In this document: positions 59,301-64,000 of the stretch, piece by piece
Position numbering within the stretch: position 1 is the first letter of the stretch
Layout of the letters: every line of letters begins with the position of its first letter
Source of the DNA: Parachlorella kessleri
Taxonomy: Eukaryota; Chlorophyta; Trebouxiophyceae; Chlorellales; Chlorellaceae
Assembly (NCBI GenBank): GCA_001598975.1
Contig: BBXU01002209.1
Location: forward strand, 62,001-126,000
Reading direction: 5' to 3'
Length of the DNA stretch: 64,000 nt
Position numbers and translations under genes: made by a program
The notes under the pieces: model-generated
What the model was told of the DNA's origin: nothing
The model's input: the letters and a program-made list of their open reading frames with translations, nothing else
Databases searched by the model: none

Positions 59301-62300
59301 GCAGAGAGTCCACAGTGCGAGCGCACATGCAGACTGCAATGCAACGCAACACCTACAGTGCAGTTCATGCAAGGACGAGAGCATCGAGGATACCTGTTGC
59401 TCCTCGGCCTTGTTGGCCAGTGCAGCATAGCGGGTAGCGCCCGAGGGGTCGTTCTTCACCTGGACAGAGCGATCCCCACAACGATGTCACCCATGCAATG
59501 ACCAAGCAAGTTCAAACCTTGAAAGGAGGCCAGGATAAAACTCCAGCATTATTGAAGGCAGCATTTTAGAAGCAAACAGAATGAAAACAACCTTGACTTG
59601 CCAAATTTAACACACCTGCTGCAGAAAGCGCGAGTAAGCCCTCATAACCTTCGGGTTATTGGGGTACCGCTCCTGCACCACATTCAAGCGCCGGGCAAAG
59701 TCCACTGCTGAGAGAGACTTTGGAGCTCCATGGAGTACACAATACGTCCGATACATGTCCCCCAATCAACTTGGACCGCTCCACAGCTGACAGCAAGCGG
59801 CAATCCTGCGCATGCCATCGTCCTCACCATAAGGGTCTTGTAGGAGTGCTCGGCCGCGTCTTTGGAGGCGGGAATGCGCAGGAAGTGTCGCACCATTACC
59901 GGCATGCCCACGTCTGCCCGCAGCATGAGCCGCCAGAAGGCCCTGCAAGGAAGTGGAACGCGAGCAAGTGAAATCTGCATGACTGAAGTGTGGCGTGACC
60001 TCACTGTACGTATAGGAGCCGCCCTGGCCGCAGCGGTGGGACACACTTGTTTACGTGCTGGTCATACAGCGGGCAGAGCCACACTCAAGGGCAAGGATGG
60101 TTCTAAGCAGCGCCTGCCTGCCCTGGCTAGCATTGACACTCACTTCAAGGTGCCAAGCGCGTTGCGATGGCTTCTAATGGCCGCCTTGTAACTGGCTGAG
60201 AACTCGGACCAGGTTGCTGCAGGCATCCATGGAACGTGTTTAGTCAGCTGGGTTGAGGTGCAGAGGCTTTCTACAATGCTGGCAATCAGCTGCAGCCGCT
60301 GTCGTGGGCTCTATCATTCGCCTTCCCAGGCCCCCAGCTAACATAATCGACGCACCCAACGTACCTGCGTCAAAGGTGACTGACTGGTCTGCATCTCTCC
60401 CCTTTTGTGCCAGCTTCTCCTGCTCCCTCACATACACCTGTGCTCATGCTTACAAGGCAGCATTCATTATTCCAAGCGCAGCTAAACTAAAGACCAGCAG
60501 ACTGGGCTAGCCTATAAAAGCCTGTGGAGGAGGATGCTTAAGTAAAACATGGCAGCACTGAACAGACCCCAGGATAAATGTTACTGCTGTTCCGCCCACC
60601 TGAAAGCGCTGCACCCAGGTAAGGTCGCCACACTTCTTTGCCTTCTGCAACTGAGGTAAGCCGCCCTGCAGCGCTAGGCTCAATGATCTGTTAACTAGGG
60701 CCGATCGCAGCACTATCGAAGTGTACACCATCCCTACTTCTCTAAGACGCATACCCAGATTACAACAACGTGTAACATCTATCCCAACACATAAACTACG
60801 CTGCAAGACTCACGGGTGAGCATCTCAGTATGAGCTTATCAGCAGGTACGCGCATTTTGGGCGCTCAGCTACGGCTGGGCGGCGAGGCCTGGGCATAATA
60901 ATTATTTATTGATTGTACGCCCATACTCCACTTGGGCAGCGCCACGCACCGAGGGGTCATTGAGCAGAACTGCCTGCAGCGATGCGTAGACTAGGTTGAG
61001 GAAAGCGCTGTTGGGGAATTGCAGCAGCCCCGCCTGGACCACTTTGTCGGCGAGGCTGGTGTAGTAGGGGTCTGGTACGATGTCCAGCTGGTCGGTCTTG
61101 ACGGTAGTGCGGCACACCCTGAATTGCAACAAAGGGCTTGCTGCTGCTTCAAGCAGCGAAGGTCTGTGACAGACTCCCGGGTTCATATGACATCCGCCAC
61201 ACATGCAGACAACAGCTGATCCAACCGTGCACCCACCTGGCCACCATCTCCACTTCATACTCGTCCCAGAAGCGGTACGTCTCCCTGTGCGACATCCTGG
61301 GTGTCCACCCTTTGAATCGCTCAGCCACGTCCCAGATGAAGCGCATCCTGCAGCAGTAGGGCATACTAGAAAACTGCTACAGTACGCAGCTCGCACTGAC
61401 GTGCGACTTCAACCACAGTCAATGGCCACCTACAGGACGCTCCATGCTGCCATACAAGGTTGCTCATCTAGACTCTGACTCATGTGCTTCCGACACTCCT
61501 GTCCTAGAAGCTTACCATTTAAACCTTCGCTTGCAACAACCCTGAGACACCCACCTCCAGTACGTGATGCCAGCGCAGGCGAAGCCCAGTGGGAACATCC
61601 CAGCCAGAAACGCAACTGTCAGCCTGGGCCAGTACTGCACAGCAGCAGAAACTACACGTCTGTCACAACATGTGTAGATGATAAGCATGGCAGCTCTTTC
61701 TACAAGACAAAACATTTGGCACAATTTTTAGCCTTCCGCACTGGACCATTCTGTCTGGCAACCAATAAGGACATGTCCCTTATCAACTCGAAATTTGCTA
61801 ACATCTGGTACTGAGAACATGGTTCTGCATCCCAACTATCATCTGGGCAACGGGTTATGTCACGCAAGTGGCTATGGGACTTGGCATGCATGCTGTCTGA
61901 ACAGTTGCTATGCCTCACCAATCTCTCCCAAGGGCAGCGTACCTCATGGTAGAAGACGCCAATGAATGCCAGGGAGGCAGCCCACCAGGGGAAGACGGCC
62001 AGGAAGGCATTGACGCAGTTGAGCCAAGTGCGGTGCATGGGTGCACGGCGGATGGTGATGTACAGATAATAAGACGTCAGCAGAAAGTTGAAGAAGGCCT
62101 GAAAGGGATAACAGCACCAAAGATCTTGGTATTGCAAAGCAGGTGTCGACAGAGGGCCAGAACATAAGCCACACCACGGACCGTGCAATATACCAGTAGA
62201 CCGTAAAGTTGCAACAGAGCTACAGGCCCCAAGAGGCAACTTGCTGGTGCAGCTGACTGACAGCAGAACAAACAATCTTGCCTGCCATTTGGGATAGAGC

Positions 62301-64000
62301 TGGAAGGCTGCTGGGACAAGCGGCAATGTCATGCGTACCACATTCAGACGCATCAAATAGGACCCAACTGCAGCAGTAGGAACGACATGAGACAGGGTGC
62401 ATCCAGCTTGCAGGCAGAGCTGTTTTACCAAGTGTGTCAGCTTGATCTCCAGCAATCCCGTAGGGACTGTAGTCTTAAGGGTATCAGTTGTGCTAAACCG
62501 CAAGCAAATCAAGATCACTCCTGCAGGTAGATGTTATATCTGGCCAGAAGATCCGCTTCCTTGCACATATACATGTTTTAACCCTCTGCACTTGCCTGAG
62601 GAGGAGAAGTAGTTTTTGCTGTAGAAGTTCGTCTCCCCGCATTCAATGAGCGCTGTCAAGAGTGTTGGGTAGAGCAGCAAGAGTTCCACCACCAGACAAA
62701 GGATGAACAAAATGACTTGGGGCATGACAAGGCAGCCTGAAGAACATCATTGCAGACATTGTTGGAGGTGGGTTGAGGAACTGAAGTACTGCTTAGAATG
62801 GGAAACGGCTATAAGGCATTCCACAGGTAAAAGGCACTGGCGAAAACATACTCAGCGTCAAATGGAGAACACGCTGGCAACGAAGCAGAACGGTTAAGCT
62901 GGGAACCCACCTTTGCCAGGGAAGAAGAACAAGGTGCGGTCGCTGTCATTGTTGCAAGTAAATGAAACAGTAAGCAGGGAGATGAAGGAGATTTGGAACA
63001 CCCGTACAATGCTGACAAAAATCCGGAGTAGGTGGCCTGGCCTGCGTGTGGAGGACATGACATGATGGGGACAACCACCGTCTCGCCCACCCGGGAAGCT
63101 TTATTTCAGCACACCTTGGGGTGGGCATGGGTTGAGAAGGCACAGCAAGCTGCCGTCCGGTATGCCTAACTTCCACAGCACCCGCACTAGCAAGGCAGCT
63201 CACCACTTCCAGCGGAACTTGGTGCGCGTTTTCATGTAGTGGTTCAGCCAGGCGGGGATGGTGGCGGCCAAAATGCTGGCAATGATGAACACCAGCACCA
63301 CGCCCACATACACGCCCCAGCCGCGCTCCACAGCTGCATTGCTCAGCAGCAACCGCTTATAAAACCGCCACCAGCTGCACACAGGCAGCAGGGTGCGCTG
63401 AGCGTACGGCCACGCAGAAAGGGCTGCTTAAGAGCGCTGGCAGTCGCGCGGTGAATCTCATTTGGTTGCGCTGCCTCCATATCTGTGCATGCTGACATTG
63501 TGCTGCCAGCACAACTGTCGCAGGCCGCCACGTTCAACACCAGTACTCAGTAGGGGCAGCTCACTTGCTGTTCCAGTCCACATCCCAGCCAAAGAAGTTG
63601 GGCCCGAAGAGAAGATTTAGCAGCTGAGCCCACATGTAAAGCGTGGACAGGAGCAGGAAGCGCCAGTCCGCCTCCAGTTGGCGGCCTTCAAAGATGAAGT
63701 ACATGACCGAGAAAAAGGCTTCCTGCAGGACAGCGAACCAAATTGCGGAGTTGAAGGTGTCACAGAAGCTTTGCACTGTGGCAGACCCAGGTCTCTCCAG
63801 GGAGGTACCCCCAAGCGAGAATGCGGTGTCAGCCCTGCTTCGGTTGGGAGGGGTGGTTGCCAGCTTTTTCGAAAACGCTTGTGTGGGGGTGCAACCCCAA
63901 CAGGGTACCTTTCTAGAGCGTTTCCCCGTGCTGAGCAGGTCGCCGCCGCCAGCATCATCCCTAAGTACGCCTATTTCCGAGCCTTGTGCCGAGGAGGCAT
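45140..64000 (-). CDS. TmcB-like PAS/multi-membrane protein, gene B (5' end beyond window)
   Basis: This is a paralogue of gene A with the same exon order and phases wherever compared. The right edge cuts the first coding exon: at 64000 the in-frame reading begins ASSAQGSEIGVLRDDAGGGD and ends RKRSRK-like at a GTACC donor, so about 20 N-terminal residues including the start codon are missing. The TGA is at 45140-45142 after TSTQSLDAEMDA. It has the N-terminal membrane block (61550-63740), helical-repeat region (59190-61350), about four PAS modules (54240-59010), Cys-Pro motifs, an expanded Ala-rich repeat, and a C-terminal membrane/ectodomain block (45140-50380). Membrane and PAS exons are strongly alike between A and B, while introns and linkers are unalike, so both genes seem under selection. 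Function is unknown. Confidence 0.84.
47199..47246. repeat. GT/GGGTGT-rich simple repeat in an intron of gene B
   Basis: Runs of GGGTGT, then GT, then poly-G on the plus strand lie within an intron of the C-terminal block. On the gene strand this is a CA/CCACAC and C-rich tract. No further function can be read from it. Confidence 0.85.
52315..53838 (-). other. Gene B low-complexity region with three Cys-Pro motifs
   Basis: Upstream of the repeat, the exon of about 53480-53838 encodes GSACPFHLD, TSGCPLNSG and ASGCPINLN, which match gene A in order and rough spacing. Downstream of the repeat come Gln/Ser/Pro-rich residues. The frame stays open for 507 codons, but introns within it are likely: the gene A equivalents are split, and non-homologous residues lie between DALG and SFPYTSRFAIQ. 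Confidence 0.65.
52867..53238 (-). repeat. Four tandem 93-bp units encoding a 31-residue Ala-rich repeat in gene B
   Basis: Each unit reads about RPVSAQTDxTxxAxAVAAS followed by AxAAAVAAxDGR. Four units run head to tail in frame. The Ala-rich half is likely helical and the PVSA(Q/R)TD half a linker. Gene A has only one degenerate counterpart (RASAQAEAEQEAAAAALAAA). The repeat sits in the cytosolic linker just after the segment RFAIQKAQVDESD. Confidence 0.85.
56371..56400. repeat. Inverted telomere-like tract in an intron of gene B
   Basis: GGTTAGGGTTAACCCTAGAT continuing to CCCTAACC forms a small inverted repeat of TTAGGG/CCCTAA words. It lies in the intron between the PAS-3 exons. Confidence 0.5.
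57228..57266 (-). other. 39-nt micro-exon in gene B PAS region
   Basis: It encodes FGEELTMDVVGRK between a CTGCAG acceptor and an AAG|GTGAGG donor. It is the same length and phase as the gene A micro-exon at 34547-34585. Confidence 0.75.
59190..61350 (-). other. Gene B helical-repeat region
   Basis: It contains FIWDVAERFKGWTP, FWDEYEVEMVARW, DIVPDPYYTSLADKVVQAGL, SAFLNLVYASLQAVLLNDPS, QKAKKCGDLTWVQRFQ, EQEKLAQKGRDADQSVTFDA, FSASYKAAIRSHRNALGTLK, VMVRHFLRIPASKDAAEHSY, ERYPNNPKVMRAYSRFLQQ and FGQLIDRKYLDDKSTRIMAM. The order and exon borders are those of gene A. TPR/HAT-like folding is inferred from the pattern. Confidence 0.6.
61550..63740 (-). other. Gene B N-terminal membrane block
   Basis: Exons parallel gene A: EAFFSVMYFIFEGRQLEADW and FLLLSTLYMWAQLLNLLFGP, VYVGVVLVFIIASILAATIP, VFQISFISLLTVSFTCNNDS, VILFILCLVVELLLLYPTLL, YLMRLNVVRMTLPLVPAAFQ, TSYYLYITIRRAPMHRTWLN with VFPWWAASLAFIGVFYHE, and LTVAFLAGMFPLGFACAGIT. 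About eight helices are expected. The loop TIRRAPMHRTWLNCVNAFLA is unchanged between A and B, which marks it as a functional site of unknown role. Confidence 0.78.

Noticed and set aside
1..64000. CRISPR arrays, tRNA or rRNA genes, bacterial operons
   Set aside because: There are no regular spaced repeats, no cloverleaf or rRNA-like stretches recognised by eye, and the gene structure is clearly eukaryotic.

Overview
The window looks like nuclear DNA of a green alga, most likely a chlorophyte of the Chlamydomonas/Volvox group. The evidence is dense short introns with GT-AG borders, mid-range GC, Ala/Gln/Ser-rich linkers, TGTAA-type polyadenylation words after stop codons, and two gene families known from these algae: four-domain voltage-gated calcium channels and large 'tiny macrocysts protein B' (TmcB)-like PAS/multi-membrane proteins. 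The species is an inference and is not fixed by the sequence. All four recognisable genes lie on the minus strand and form two head-to-tail tandem pairs of paralogues.

Layout in transcription order (high to low coordinates): (1) about 45140-64000, TmcB-like gene B, missing only its first codons at the right edge; (2) 42065-45139, a gap with unresolved coding signals; (3) 22566-42064, TmcB-like gene A, complete; (4) 21598-22565, spacer with gene A's 3' end; (5) 10211-21597, a complete Cav-type channel (Cav-1); (6) 9256-10210, spacer; (7) 1-9255, a second Cav-type channel (Cav-2), from its start codon to domain II S6, running off the left edge.

Cav-1 has four repeats of S1-P-S6 with basic S4 helices, followed by an EF-hand-like region and an IQ motif. 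These are hallmarks of animal Cav alpha-1 subunits. Both paralogues carry Ser where the domain I selectivity-filter Glu is expected; Cav-1 reads S/E/D/D over the four domains. The most striking feature is a tandem pair of homologous exons in Cav-1 (17301-17488 and 17098-17276). Both encode domain II S2-S3, have the same phases, and are separated by only 24 nt. Joining them would shift the frame, so they look like mutually exclusive alternative exons. Cav-2 has one such exon.

The TmcB-like proteins (about 50 small exons each) have an N-terminal membrane block, a helical-repeat region, about four PAS modules, a low-complexity cytosolic region with three conserved Cys-Pro motifs, and a C-terminal block of membrane helices and ectodomains. 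Gene B has a fourfold 31-residue Ala-rich repeat that gene A has as a single degenerate unit. A Ca2+ channel pair next to a PAS membrane-protein pair suggests, as inference only, a sensory or ciliary Ca2+ signalling locus. Exon borders were read by eye from splice sites and paralogue comparison; most are approximate.
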